From positions 2,184,391 to 2,248,390 of the forward strand of contig CAJINV010000004.1 of the NCBI GenBank assembly GCA_905178155.1: DNA of 64,000 nucleotides, in the 5' to 3' direction. Positions 53,087-63,515 of the stretch are shown one piece after another (positions within the stretch are counted from its first letter, which is position 1; each line of letters begins with the position of its first letter). Position numbers and translations under genes: made by a program. Source of the DNA: Amoebophrya sp. A120 (lineage: Eukaryota; Sar; Dinophyceae; Syndiniales; Amoebophryaceae). A model generated the notes under the pieces. The model saw only the letters and a list, made by a program, of their open reading frames with translations. It had not been told where the DNA came from and did no database searches.

Positions 53087-56000
53087 ATGTCCCCCTTCCG
53101 CAATTTTAAGCGACACCTCGAAACGCACATCTGCGCCTATCCGGAGATCTGCCGGGCGTGGGAACAGTCCGGGCAGCAGGGCGCCGCGGGCACGTTTCAA
53201 CTCGCGGCAGAGGCGTTCCAGAAGGCACCCTACGAAAACTGGAAGCAGAAAAAAGGGTAATGTGATACAAAAATCTGCACTATGATTATGTGGCGGTCTT
53301 GGAGTTGGAATCAGCAGTCACTTGATGATTTGTCCATAAATTTGCGAGTAAGGTCGTCGTTTTCTGTTTTTTGAAGAACGGCCTGCTGTGTGAGGAAGTA
53401 CTCAAGTTGTATAAGTAAGTAAGTAGACCTTGTTCATGGATAAAAACAATACACACGACCACTTGCAGGAAAAAGGAAACTGTCGACCTGTTTTTCCTAC
53501 ACGAAATCGATCGGCACGTGACGCCGCTCGAGTACCGTTGGTATTGAAATGAAAAACTCCCCCTCCCCACATTGAAAAAGTATGTTTCCGAAAATTTGTG
53601 TTGCTGATTTGAGGTCACAAATCACATTTGTCTTGGAAGAAGACAAGGGCAGAAGCTTCCGCCCCATTATGGAAGCGATTTGTCACGCTGTTGGGCCTAC
53701 GGGGGAGCCGTTTGGCATGCTGAACAACTAGAGCCATACGCCCCTACCTAGCCTGGGGATCTGGCCGCAATCCCTTCCTGCAATACAAAACTGATTTGTG
53801 TACTCAAGTCCAGCATCAGAAACCTCGTTTTGATATGGGGAGGGGGGATTTTTCCTTTTGATAGTTGGCTCGGGCAAGCCACCGGGTACACGTCGAAGCG
53901 GTTCACCTTCCGGAACGCAATTGCTTTCACGAGCAACCAGCAGTGGGTCCAATCCGCGGACGCGCTGTTTCTCGCCTCCGTGCGGTTTCTGCAGCAGAAC
54001 ACAGCGCGGGTGCAGGCGCAACTGGCGCCGGACGTCGGGGCGCCGACGACCGTTCTGGGGACTCCTGCCACCGGCGGGGGCGGTTGTACTACCTCGGGTG
54101 CAGCGCCAGCGGGAGGGACAGCACCCGCGCTAGGTGCAAAGGATAGAAGCACAAGAACTCCGTCGCAGCTGGTGCACCAGCTGCCGGCCACGGGAGATGA
54201 ACAGCAGGAGGAGCAGCAGCCACCAGTTTCTCGCAGGCCGCTGCTGACCCGCAAGTTGTACAAGCGGACACTGATTGTCGGGTGTATTCCCTTCCGCTTC
54301 CACAAGGCCACGAGACAGGTGCGGATCGCCTTTGTCCGTGCGAAGCACACGCACGCCCCGGAACTACCGAAGGGCAAGGTGACGGAGCAGGTGCTGCAGT
54401 TGCTGTCCCAGCACGAAAAACTGCACCAGGACGACTTTGAGCTCGTCGCCGATGATTACCCAAAGCTGAAAGACGAGGCTCTGCGGGAGCTCGCGGAAGA
54501 AACCGGCTTGCGGCAGGACGTGGGCGATTTCAGTAGTGCAGACGACGCGAACGAGGGAAAGATAGACCTGAAGGACGAGCCAAAGTATCGATGTTAATTT
54601 TGTTCTTTTCAATGTTCGCACATATAAACATAATTTTAGTATAAGGAAAAGAAAACCGGAGGCAAGCGCATTGTTCCTGGCACAGAAGCGACAGAATATC
54701 AAAACTGTGGAAGTGTACAGTTTGATGCTTCGCAAAAACTACTGCACAACATAACGAACGTACCAAGGTATTACCCCTCCGGAAAAGAGGAGGATGCTGG
54801 TCCTAACAACGGAAGTAAAGTGATGCAGGTGGTAAAGCGCTCGATCTTCTACCCGGTCGAGGTAAACAGTGTGCACGAACATAACTGGTCCGTCACGGAC
54901 TTTTCCGGCGGTTTCTACCGTGAGCTGGGGAAAAACCTGAAACACGTTTTCGGTCGCGCAGACCTGCTGTTGGAGGAGATTGAACAGAATGAGGCGTTTC
55001 ACTCCGCGCAAGACTTGCGACAGCTCCGCGCACAGTGGAGCGCGGAGATGAAGAAGGCCGCCAACGCGTATCGCAGGCAGGTCGCGTATCAAAGTGAAAA
55101 ATCCCCCCTCCCCATATCAAAATAAGTAGAAATCTGTGATGCGGGATTTGTGTACAGAAATCGAGCTTGTGTTGCAGTAGAGGACTGCACGCAGATCCGG
55201 AGCCTAGGCGGGAGCCTTTTGCTGTAGGCGCCTAGTATGACAGACGTCCCCTCTGTAGGCCCTACCGCATTACAAATCGCCTGCGTAGCGTGTCAGACTC
55301 TCTGGATTTGCCCTCTTGCAAGACAGACAGGATTGGTGGTCACAAATCTGCATGGCAAATCTTCAGAAGGATGCGCTTTCAATATGGGGAGGGGGGATTT
55401 TTCCCGGCGATGTCGCGTGGGTTGACCTCAAGGACTTACCGGAGATCGTGACCACCCTGGCGAAAACCAAAGCAGCGGGAGGCGTAGCCGGCGGGGGGAA
55501 CAATAGCGGCCGCGGGGTCGACGATCCCCTGCTTGGAAATCGCCAACAGGAGAAGGATGCTGCTGGACCGTCTTCAAACCTAAACAGTGTCAAGACGGTG
55601 CGGCACAACTCTTCGCCCAGAAATCTGAAGGCCATCCTCGAGTTCCTACCGTATTTGGAAAGAAGGTTCGCGAACAGCAATTGGGACATAGACATGGTGG
55701 ATTTGAGACAGAAGCTGCAAGCCGCCTACGAAACCCTTGTCGACTACTATTACAATGAAAAATGCCCCCACCCCCGAACTTGGGAGCATTTGTATTGCAA
55801 ACCTTTCCAAATGAAACATTCGCCCTCTTGCATCTATCAGCATCACAGGTTTTCAATCGTTAATAGCAAAAATTTGTATTGCAAAAGACCCCAGCAAGAG
55901 CGGCGCTTGTCATGCAAGCGATGCGATACAGGCCTACATTCTGCATCAGAAAGATTCATACTCCTTTCATGCATGACAAAGAGTTTTCATTTGGAAATTT

Positions 56001-56524
56001 CGCATCACAAATTTTTGCAATTTAGGGGTGGGGGGTACTTTTCACTGTAATAACTACGATGACCGGGAAAAGAACCGGAAGGACGACCCGGACGAGGATC
56101 CTGGCGCGGCGATCAATTTGGACCACCGGGAGCTGCAGGCTCAATTCTTTCATCGTGTGCTGGACCAGCAAAGCGGGCGTGCATTGCCACGTCGTGGGCA
56201 CGTAGTCAACGAGCATGCACCAGCAGTGCCTGCCGCCCGGCAAGAACTACATTCAGCTTCGTTCCTTCACCAGAGAGATGGGCCCCTTCTCTCGCCTCGA
56301 AGCGAGTCAGTGTATCCCAGGGGAGTAAAAAGCTGGCGGGTCATACGAGTTTTTATGAATGCAAAAATAAGTAAGTACTTGCGGGAAAAACATGTATACA
56401 GATTTGTTTTTGGATCTATCCAACAGGAGTTCTTTTTCGTGCAATGACCTGCCAGAAGCCTTTTTCTGTGGGACACAACAGTACCCGGGAAGATAATGCT
56501 GATGAACCGAGTGCTGAACAATAG
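53087..56524 (+). CDS. Protein with a split Nudix motif
   Basis: Start taken at ATG 53087 (MSPFRNFKRHLETHICAYP); an upstream GT-AG intron probably lies in the 5' UTR. Seven exons. The middle has LYKRTLIVGCIPFRFHKATRQ, then PELPKGKV and, about 30 residues later, DEALRELAEETGL. This carries the second half of the Nudix box (REUxEExGU), while the first half (Gx5E) is separated by a Gln/His-rich insertion. The catalytic Glu pair of RELAEET is intact. The C-terminal third (NLKAILEFLPYLERRFANSN, DMVDLRQKLQAAYETLVDYY) is helical. Nudix enzymes cleave nucleoside or inositol pyrophosphates; no substrate can be inferred. The 3' end is uncertain: after a 56-bp intron the frame ends at TAG 56522, but another frame continues. 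Confidence 0.62.
53257..53468 (+). other. GT-AG intron, Nudix gene
   Basis: GTAATG...ACTTGCAG, phase 2; joins NWKQKKG to KKETVDLFFLHEID. Confidence 0.75.
53542..53863. mobile_element. Introner, family D, Nudix gene
   Basis: 322 bp, TATTGAAATGAAAAACTCCC...TCCTTTTGATA, perfect GTTGG flanks. Removal gives PLEYRWLGQATGYTS. Confidence 0.93.
54585..54767 (+). other. GT-AG intron, Nudix gene
   Basis: GTATCG...ACCAAG, phase 2; joins KDEPK to YYPSGKEEDAG. It explains the apparent stop at 54594. Confidence 0.75.
55087..55412. mobile_element. Introner, family D, Nudix gene
   Basis: 326 bp, TATCAAAGTGAAAAATCCCC...TTTTCCCGGCGATG, perfect TCGCG flanks. Removal gives AYRRQVAWVDLKDLP. Confidence 0.92.
55748..56052. 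mobile_element. Introner, family D (diverged), Nudix gene
   Basis: 305 bp, TATTACAATGAAAAATGCCC...TTTTCACTGTAATA, perfect ACTAC flanks. Removal gives ETLVDYDDREKNRKD. Confidence 0.9.
56371..56426 (+). other. Very short GT-AG intron, Nudix gene
   Basis: GTAAGTACTTG...CAACAG, 56 bp, phase 1. Good consensus, but the exon after it is short and unremarkable. Confidence 0.5.
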
Positions 56525-56936
56525 TGAAGTTCCTCAAGCTCTTGTGGACGATGAAGATATGCCGCAGGGTACTACCGATCCTGGGATGAATCATCCCGAG
56601 AATAGCAACGTCCCACCCGGAGGTAGCAGAGAGCACGACCAGAACCAAAACTATCAAAACGCAAATAGGTCGTGGTCAACATCTAGGCTACTGGATGAAT
56701 AAACCTGTGATGGTGCTGTTGGTGGGGAGTGTTTGGAGAGGATGACTTCTTTAAAAAATTTCTGTACGAGCTAATTCGATAAAAGAGAAAGTCTTGTCGT
56801 ACGGATGTCAGATACCTCTCTATTTTGCATGTTGACAAGAAAGAACAAGTAGGAACAGGAAGCTGCGCTTTTGCATTTTCTGGTCAACAACTTCTACATG
56901 CAGTACAGATTCATTATTTTCAGGTTGCGTACAAAT

Positions 56937-57723
56937 GAGATATCCAGCCGCAGCACCAACACCTTACAACTTTATTCCTGACCCAGATGACACAACATTT
57001 GTACATGCATAAGAACCTCCTCCCAGAACAACCAGATCCAAAACCGACTCCGAAAATAACGGCAAGTAGGATTGTATCTCCTGGCAGCAGCACGCCGCGC
57101 GAGCTTTCGCAGCAGCGAAGTGGACCCGACGCCGGTTGGGGGCAGCAACAGACCGAAGGTGATGTTGAACAACGTGTATCTAGAAGTACTGATGTACCTC
57201 AGGCATCTGGCGGCCCACCCAGAGGACGTGAACGAGCCGGGGTGGAAGGTGAAGTGCAAGAAGGAAAAGTAGAACCGCAGAGAACTTCACTAACAACGAC
57301 AGAAACGACAGCCCGCGGCCCTGGATTGATATTCCAGAAACCACAACCCGCGGCCCGGGAATAGTATTCCCCCCACCTGCTACTTTTCCCGCCACAAGAG
57401 CCGCTTCAACAAACCTGCAACCGGGCGGACGCGGAGGGACCTCCACGGGAACTGATTCTGATTTATTTACTCCACCTCCGAACTCCGGGCAGGAGTTGAC
57501 CCGGTCGCACGAACGACGACGGCCCGAATCCACTATGACACCCTGGGGGCTCCCGCCGCCCGGGTTTCGAGAAAGTACTTGGTCGTCGGGCCGGGTGGGG
57601 GCGGGGGGCCAGTTTTTACAGCGCGTTCATCATTCGCCACAGCGGAGGACCGTTTATGAAAACGGAGAACAGTTGGCAGAACAAACACATGAGACGGGAA
57701 GTGAAGACTTGCGCTATGTGTGA
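56937..57723 (+). other. Possible gene fragments, frame unresolved
   Basis: After a TTTTCAG-type acceptor near 56922, MRYPAAAPTPYNFIPDPDDT opens near 56937. Then two overlapping frames at 57072-57272 (MLNNVYLEVLMYLRHLAAHP... ending KCKKEK) and 56987-57364 (Thr/Glu/Arg-rich) both look partly protein-like. A further frame covers 57496-57723. I cannot join them convincingly, and no introner is recognised here. Confidence 0.3.
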
Positions 57724-59881
57724 AGGATGTTTCAACAATCCGCCCATGCGGTCGTACTGCTAGTTCACAGGCAACACCAACTGTAGCTATCATCAATGAC
57801 TAGTACTAAAAGATTTTTGTGAAACATTAAAAACAAGAGCAGTTTTATTTTTCTCATGGATGTTTATTGCCAAAGTTATCTTCAGCCCGATCGAATCGGA
57901 GATGCTCCCGAATATTGAACACCTAATGATAAAAAATATGTTCTTGGGACTGCATAAGTGCCCTGAACTGATGAAAATGTAGATAGCAAGAAAGAAACAG
58001 GTCGTAGGCTGTGCATATTACAAATTGACTATATTTATCGCAGTTAATAGGTGATGAAGATGATGTAATTGTATTATGATGACGCTATGCATTCTCCGGA
58101 CGAGTATGACCTCATGCATTCTCCGGACGAGTATGACGCTATGCATTCTCCTCGACTTCTAATTTTCTTTCACGGAATTGATGTGCTACCCACGACCCCG
58201 GACACAGCACGCTTTTATAATTCCAATGGCCTGCCATTTCAAATGGATTTTAAAGAATCTTAGTGTATTCGAGGAAAATGTACTTTGTTTCCGAGGTCGC
58301 GAAATTATGCAAGTCGTCGCTGTGCATTTCAAATTCAATAACTTAGTAAAAACACCCAATGAAGAGCCTGACAAAAGTTGCAGAGCCGCCTTATTTATGT
58401 ACTCAATTCACCTGAAAAATTTAAAGAAAGCTTTGTAATGGAAAGATTTTGTCACGTTTACTTCGGATCGATCCGAGTTTTAGTACTAGCATACATCAGA
58501 CTAGTGCTACGCATAATAGGTATTGGCATTGGCAATTAATAGCTCAATCTGTACGACTTGTACTAGCGAGATCATTCTGATAGGAGTATCGAAAAATTAT
58601 AATTTCTATTTGAGTGGCTCTGCCTCATGCTGTCCCACAGCAATGAATTTGCAGCAAAAGCCCGGGAGGACACGCGCACTGTATCGGACGTCGACGAGAA
58701 ATTTCTATTCCCCAGCTGTAATAAAGTACTACTTTTTTTATCTCCTTTATCTCTTATCAGCATCAACAATAAACTTATCAGATGTTGACTGAAGCGACCG
58801 CGACGTTGCTATCATTTTTTATTTTTCCAGAATCGCACACAGTCACAGCGATCCAGACTTTGACTTTTTCCGCCGCAATATTCCGTCGGTGCGCAGCTCT
58901 TGGCTGCATCAATTTCGTCGACTGAGCAGGATAAAAAATCCACACGTCGAGTTGCAGCTTCGCAGAACAAAAGCTGAAGAAAATAGCTGCTGTTATTTGA
59001 TTCTAGCCCCCGACAAAAGGCGCGTTCCTGGATCGGATAAGTAAGTATGTTGTAAGCAGGGCGGATTTAAAGTAAGTTCTAAAAATGCTCCTGAAATAGT
59101 AAATGGAAGCACTTAAGATTAAGAGTCTTTGGATTCTGAAAGAAACAAGATCCGTTGCCGTTCCAATAGATCAAACCACAGCATAAATGGATCAAGACAC
59201 GACGAAAGCCAACGAAGTTGAAAAATCCATTCTTCCGCATCGATCATGAGGCCGTGCGAGGAAGGGCCCAATCCAAAACAAGTTTCTTTGGTGCAACTTC
59301 AAGAAGTAGATTTGATCGCGATCAGAAAGTAGAAAGGAACGCCGGTAGTTCCAGCATCTTTAAAGTACTCAAAAGAACAGCGGATCTGTTCCCTATTTTC
59401 CCTTCCGCTAGCCGGAAATGGAACGCGCTCGTTGAAGAAGATCACGAACCGCCTGACGGGATCGAGGATCAAAATTGGACATGGAGGTTTGATGGTTCCA
59501 GCTCTTCCAGTGGTTCTCGCATCGCCACCAGGATCAGGATAAATACATTGTTTGATGTGTAGTTGAATCAGTCGTGCGATGAATGGAACATCAACCCCTG
59601 TGTAAGTAAAAAGTTCTTGTGCAGGAGGAGCTCTGTGTTGTTACTCCGTTCTATTTTTCCTACCACGGCAGCCCCAACCGCCAACGGAAGTAGGAAGAAA
59701 GTAGAAGTGCCACAGCTGCGAGGGGAATTGCATCCATACAACTACATATTGCTTTTGTACTAAATCTATGTACAACGACATTCATAGTTGCTCATTCTGT
59801 TTTTGTTCCAGTGTGAAAAAAGAACGGAAAGTAGAATAGAACTAAACCCAGAACAATTTATAAACTCAGCCCTCGAAAAAA
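57724..59881. other. Intergenic region with a small tandem repeat
   Basis: No gene seen. At 58081-58152, about three copies of a 27-bp unit containing ATGCATTCTCCGGACGAGTA. A short open frame at 59218-59562 (Arg/Ser-rich) is not convincing. Confidence 0.5.
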
Positions 59882-62800
59882 ATGAAGCGCGACAAGAGGG
59901 AGAACAAGACGATCCAGGGCGGCAAAAACAACGCCACCCACGGCGGCGATGAAAGAAACCAACCCGAAGCGAAGCGGCAGAAGCACGAGAAACCTTCCGC
60001 AGTGCAGATGTACAGCGGGAAACAGGGCGGACGGGACTGGACGCTGTCGGTCGCGCTGCCCGCCTCCATCGTCGCCAACGCGCAGAGCCACGAGCTGCGG
60101 TCCTACCTGGTCGCGCAGATCGCCCGGGCGCTGACCATATCAACTGCAATAGTGTCTGGGTCTGGAAGCATGCAACTTGTGATGCTGCATTTGGATTCCA
60201 AAAAAATTTGTATTGCATGAGCAGCGAAGGGAATGCATTTTTTGCTACGCGGAGAGGGCGTTTGTCATGCGGAGTAGGCATCAAGAAGCCCGCAAAAAAT
60301 CTGTCGTGCTAGGGCATGCATTACAGACATCATGGCTCATGCAAAACGTCCATAACAAGTGTCAGAATCTTCCAGACATCCAGGGATATTTGCAATTGAT
60401 AGACCATCTACGGGGTGGACGAGGTGGTATTGTATGAGGATCAGCAGGAATTGGTGAACCAGGGCGACGTATGGATTGCAAAAGTGTCTGGGTCTGGAAG
60501 AGTGGAACTTGTAATGCTGTCTGCGGATTCTAAAAATATCTGTGTTGCGTGAGCAGTAAGAGGAGTCAGTTCTTGGCACGCGGAGAGGGCATTTGTCATG
60601 CGTAATAAGCATCAAGAAGCTCTCAAAAAATCTGTGATGCTAGCACCAGCATCACAGACTTGATGGGTCATGCAAAATGTGCATGACAAGCCCCGACTCT
60701 TCCAGACCCAGACATATTTGCATTTGATACGACGGCGGAGAGATGGGCGGCACGAATAACACGTTTTCATCGTCTTGGGACAACACATCAAACACATGGA
60801 ACTATGACACGAACTCGTGGGCCGGCGCGGGCGGCGCAACAGCAAAACCAAAGAAAGGTCGCGACACAACTACAAGCGCTGAAGATGCAGGAGCTGCAGC
60901 AGCCGGCGAAGCAGATGCTGAAGAGAAGGGCAAAAATGGAGAAGAAGAGGCGGAGAAAAAGCATTCCTGGGCGCTGAATTTTTTCGCGCGGAACCTGCAG
61001 TACCTCGAGACCCCACAGTACCTGCGGAAAATCCTGTTCGGAATGCACCCAGATTTGAAATTCGCGGGGTTGCAGAACCCCCTGGACGCGCCGCACCACT
61101 TGCGGAAGGGGGAACAGATCAAGTACCGGGAGGGGGTGATTCTGGAGGAGCGGCACTTCCCGTACGCGAAACCCAGCGCCGACGGCGTGTTTGTGTGCTG
61201 CGGCCTGGACTACCCCGTCTGGTGCGAGGAGGGGCACGGGGCGACGGCCGGCGTCCGGGTCACCGTGAAGCTGCTCCAGGACGTGACCTACAAGGACGGC
61301 TTATCCTGAGTAAAAACGTCCCCACACCAGAGTCAAGATGGGAAAGCGGCTAGACAAATCAACCAGCTTTCGTTGTTTCGCATGACAAGTCTGTCCCCGG
61401 AGTGTGATCCTGTGTAGCTAGTTTCGGAGCATCACAGATCAAGCATATCATGCCGATTCTAGCATCACAAATCCCAAACCACGACTAGAAAATGGCTTTC
61501 ATTGGGCCCCGCATGAGAAACTTTTTTGGCGTGCAGATTTGCATGACAGCTCTTGGGTGGGGACGTTTTTACTCAGAATACGGCTCGGTTGCGGGAGAGA
61601 TTGTGTCGCCCTCCACCCCGCGCACCGAGGACGGGTTGTACTGGGGCTACCAGACCCGCGTGTGCCACAGCTTGCAGGAAGTGTTCGACCACACTCCCTT
61701 GGTCGTGGAAGAAACAACTTCTGGCTCCGGCGGAGACCACCCGGAGGCCGCCGGAAAGGAGGTCTCGAAACGACGACAGGCCTTGAATCTGTCGTTCGAC
61801 AGCTACCGGCACTACGATCTGGTGTTGGGCACGTCCGAGCGGGGGCGAGCGATCAACGACGAATTTGCGTCCGCAAAGAAGATATGCATTGCAAATATCC
61901 CTGGATGTCTGGAAGAGTACAGCTTGTCGTGCTAAATCTGAATCATGCATCAAAAATCTGTGTTGCGTGATTACGAATAAAGCTGTCCGCTTTTGAGCAA
62001 GCCGAGAGGCAGTTTCTCATGCGGAAAAAGCATGGTAAAGATCTCACAGAATCTGTGACGCCAGGGCATGCATCACAGACCTCGCGCGTCATGCAAAACG
62101 TGCATGACAAACGTTGCACTTATCTAGAACCACACATATTTGCAATGCATAGAAGAAGCTGCAATTCCGCCACTGCCTGGTGCTCTTCGGCTCGTTGGGC
62201 GGCTTGGAAGCGGTCATGAAAGACGACTTGTTCACGAAAATTGAGTATCCTGTGCAAAAGTATCGTACTCGTATTGCAATGACGCATTACAAATCTCTTT
62301 CTAAAGGTAGATCCGCATTACAAATTAAATTGCTCATGCTGAGGAAATTTGTAATGCATAATTTATACGAGTACGATATTTTTGCAGTTCATATTGAGAA
62401 GGAGTACCAAATTGCCCACCCGGCGAAACGCGGGGAGAACAAGAAGAATCACGTGTGCGGGAATCCCCGGATGATCTGTATCAATCGCGTAGTAAAAACG
62501 TCCTCCCCAGCACAAATTTTGCAAGAAAAAACTGTTTCACTGTGAACTTGTGATGCAGAGAACGAAACACCAAAGCGTTTGTCTCGCTACACCTGCAACA
62601 CAATGGATTTTTAAGTGTGTTTTCCCTTGGGAAGCGCGCATGGCAAATTTTCGGTGTCAGGTGTAGCAAACTTGTGACGCAGATTCTGCAAAATCATCAC
62701 AGTGAAACAGTTTTTTCGTGGGATAACAAACGCCCCACAGTCAATCCTTGAGAAGTCGAAATGTAGAAGTGTGCAACACAATCACAAAGAACTACCAGAA

Positions 62801-63515
62801 GTTTATTTTTGGGAGCCAAAACGCATGACAAGTTCCTTTCTGCAGGTGCAGCGTAGCCAGGAGAGCCGCATCGCAAAGCCATCAGCTGGCACTGTTTTAT
62901 AAATACGGCATCTCGACGTCAAAATCAGAAACATCACGAAAAGAAAGCCTCTCGTAAGGAGGATAGATACCTACGCATGACAAGTCTCTTTTTGTAGGTT
63001 GATGCAAAAATTCTGCATGACAACGCTGGTGAGGTGGGGGCGTTTTTACGCCGGATAACCTGCCACCACTACTTGAACACCTGTCCCTTTCAAACTTCGC
63101 GAACGATCCGAGCAGAGGAGGCACTGTTGATCACGTTAGCAAACTACGCATCGCAAATATCGATTTGGGTCTCCTGCGAAAACAAGTTGTCAGACACTTG
63201 TCATGCAATTTTTGCATAATTTGGTGCAAGATGAAATGTGGATGCACGACACAAAGCATGATAACAAATCCTCCGGCGGAGGCCTGTTCATCATACCCAG
63301 TGGTCCCCACGGGAAGCACCTCCCCGGGGGAAGCACCTCCCTCTCGTAGAGGAGGTAACCGCTGCGCATCTTTCTTTTAGGCAATGCAAATTGATTTTGC
63401 CTGTCCTCCTTCGAAGAAAACAATCCACATCTTAATTTCGTAAAATAGTTATTTTTCCGGACCCAGATCGATATTTGCATTGGATACAACTTTAGACCGC
63501 TTCTTGGACAAGTGA
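59882..63515 (+). CDS. SPOUT1: SPOUT1/C9orf114-type SPOUT RNA methyltransferase
   Basis: ATG 59882 to TGA 63513, eight exons divided by seven introners and no GT-AG intron. After removal the protein follows the family closely: a basic N-terminus (MKRDKRENKTIQGGKNN), TLSVALPASIVANAQSHELR, YLVAQIARALTIYGVDEVVL, NLQYLETPQYLRKILFG, FAGLQNPLDAPHHLRKGEQI, EDGLYWGYQTRVCHSLQEVF, LVLGTSERG, LVLFGSLGGLEAVM, then NTCPFQTSRTIRAEEALLIT at the C-terminus. The last parts form the knotted SAM-binding region (TSERG and FGSLGGLE loops, NTCP...QGSRTIRTEEA-like end). A Gly/Thr/Asn- and Glu/Ala-rich insertion of about 70 residues follows the first strand-helix unit. Family members are thought to methylate RNA. 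The 3' end relies on the flank rule for the last introner (ITLATLDRFLDK, stop). Confidence 0.93.
60138..60401. mobile_element. Introner, family A, SPOUT1-type gene
   Basis: 264 bp, TATCAACTGC...ATTGATA, perfect GACCA flanks. Removal gives IARALTIYGVDEVVL. Confidence 0.94.
60470..60729. mobile_element. Introner, family A, SPOUT1-type gene
   Basis: 260 bp, TATGGATTGC...TTTGATA, perfect CGACG flanks. Removal gives LVNQGDGGEMGGTNN. Confidence 0.94.
61302..61580. mobile_element. Introner, family B, SPOUT1-type gene
   Basis: 279 bp, TATCCTGAGTAAAAACGTCC...CTCAGAATA, perfect CGGCT flanks. Removal gives VTYKDGSVAGEIVSPST. Confidence 0.94.
61883..62151. mobile_element. Introner, family A, SPOUT1-type gene
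   Basis: 269 bp, TATGCATTGC...AATGCATA, perfect GAAGA flanks; the inner end has CCCTGGATGTCTGG instead of the usual motif. Removal gives EFASAKKLQFRHCLVLFG. Confidence 0.93.
62246..62393. mobile_element. Introner, family C, SPOUT1-type gene
   Basis: 148 bp, TATCCTGTGCAAAAGTATCG...GTTCATA, perfect TTGAG flanks. Removal gives LFTKIEKEYQIAHPA. Confidence 0.94.
62479..63057. mobile_element. Introner, family B, containing a nested family G introner
   Basis: 579 bp, TATCAATCGCGTAGTAAAAA...TACGCCGGATA, flanks ATCTG / ACCTG. Minus the nested element it is about 365 bp. Removal gives NPRMTCHHYLNTCPFQ, restoring the conserved C-terminal region. Confidence 0.9.
62517..62725. mobile_element. Nested introner, family G, inside the family B introner
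   Basis: 209 bp, TTTTGCAAGAAAAAACTG... to ...TTTTTTCGTGGGATA, perfect ACAAA flanks, which are family B sequence. The right end is the inverse of the family G start at 22453 (TATCCCACGAAAAAACTG). Confidence 0.88.
63145..63486. mobile_element. Introner, family A (enlarged), SPOUT1-type gene
   Basis: 342 bp, TACGCATCGC...CATTGGATA, flanks CAAAC / CAACT. Near 63305 it holds a short tandem GGAAGCACCTCCC repeat. Removal gives ALLITLATLDRFLDK and the stop. Confidence 0.8.

Noticed and set aside
12888-60500. Recurrent peptides such as KMSGSGR, CKNVWVWK and VKTSPP in many ORFs, which look like a repeated protein motif
   Set aside because: They are translations of the introner ends (GTCTGGGTCTGG and GTAAAAACGTCCCC) in different frames and strands, not protein.
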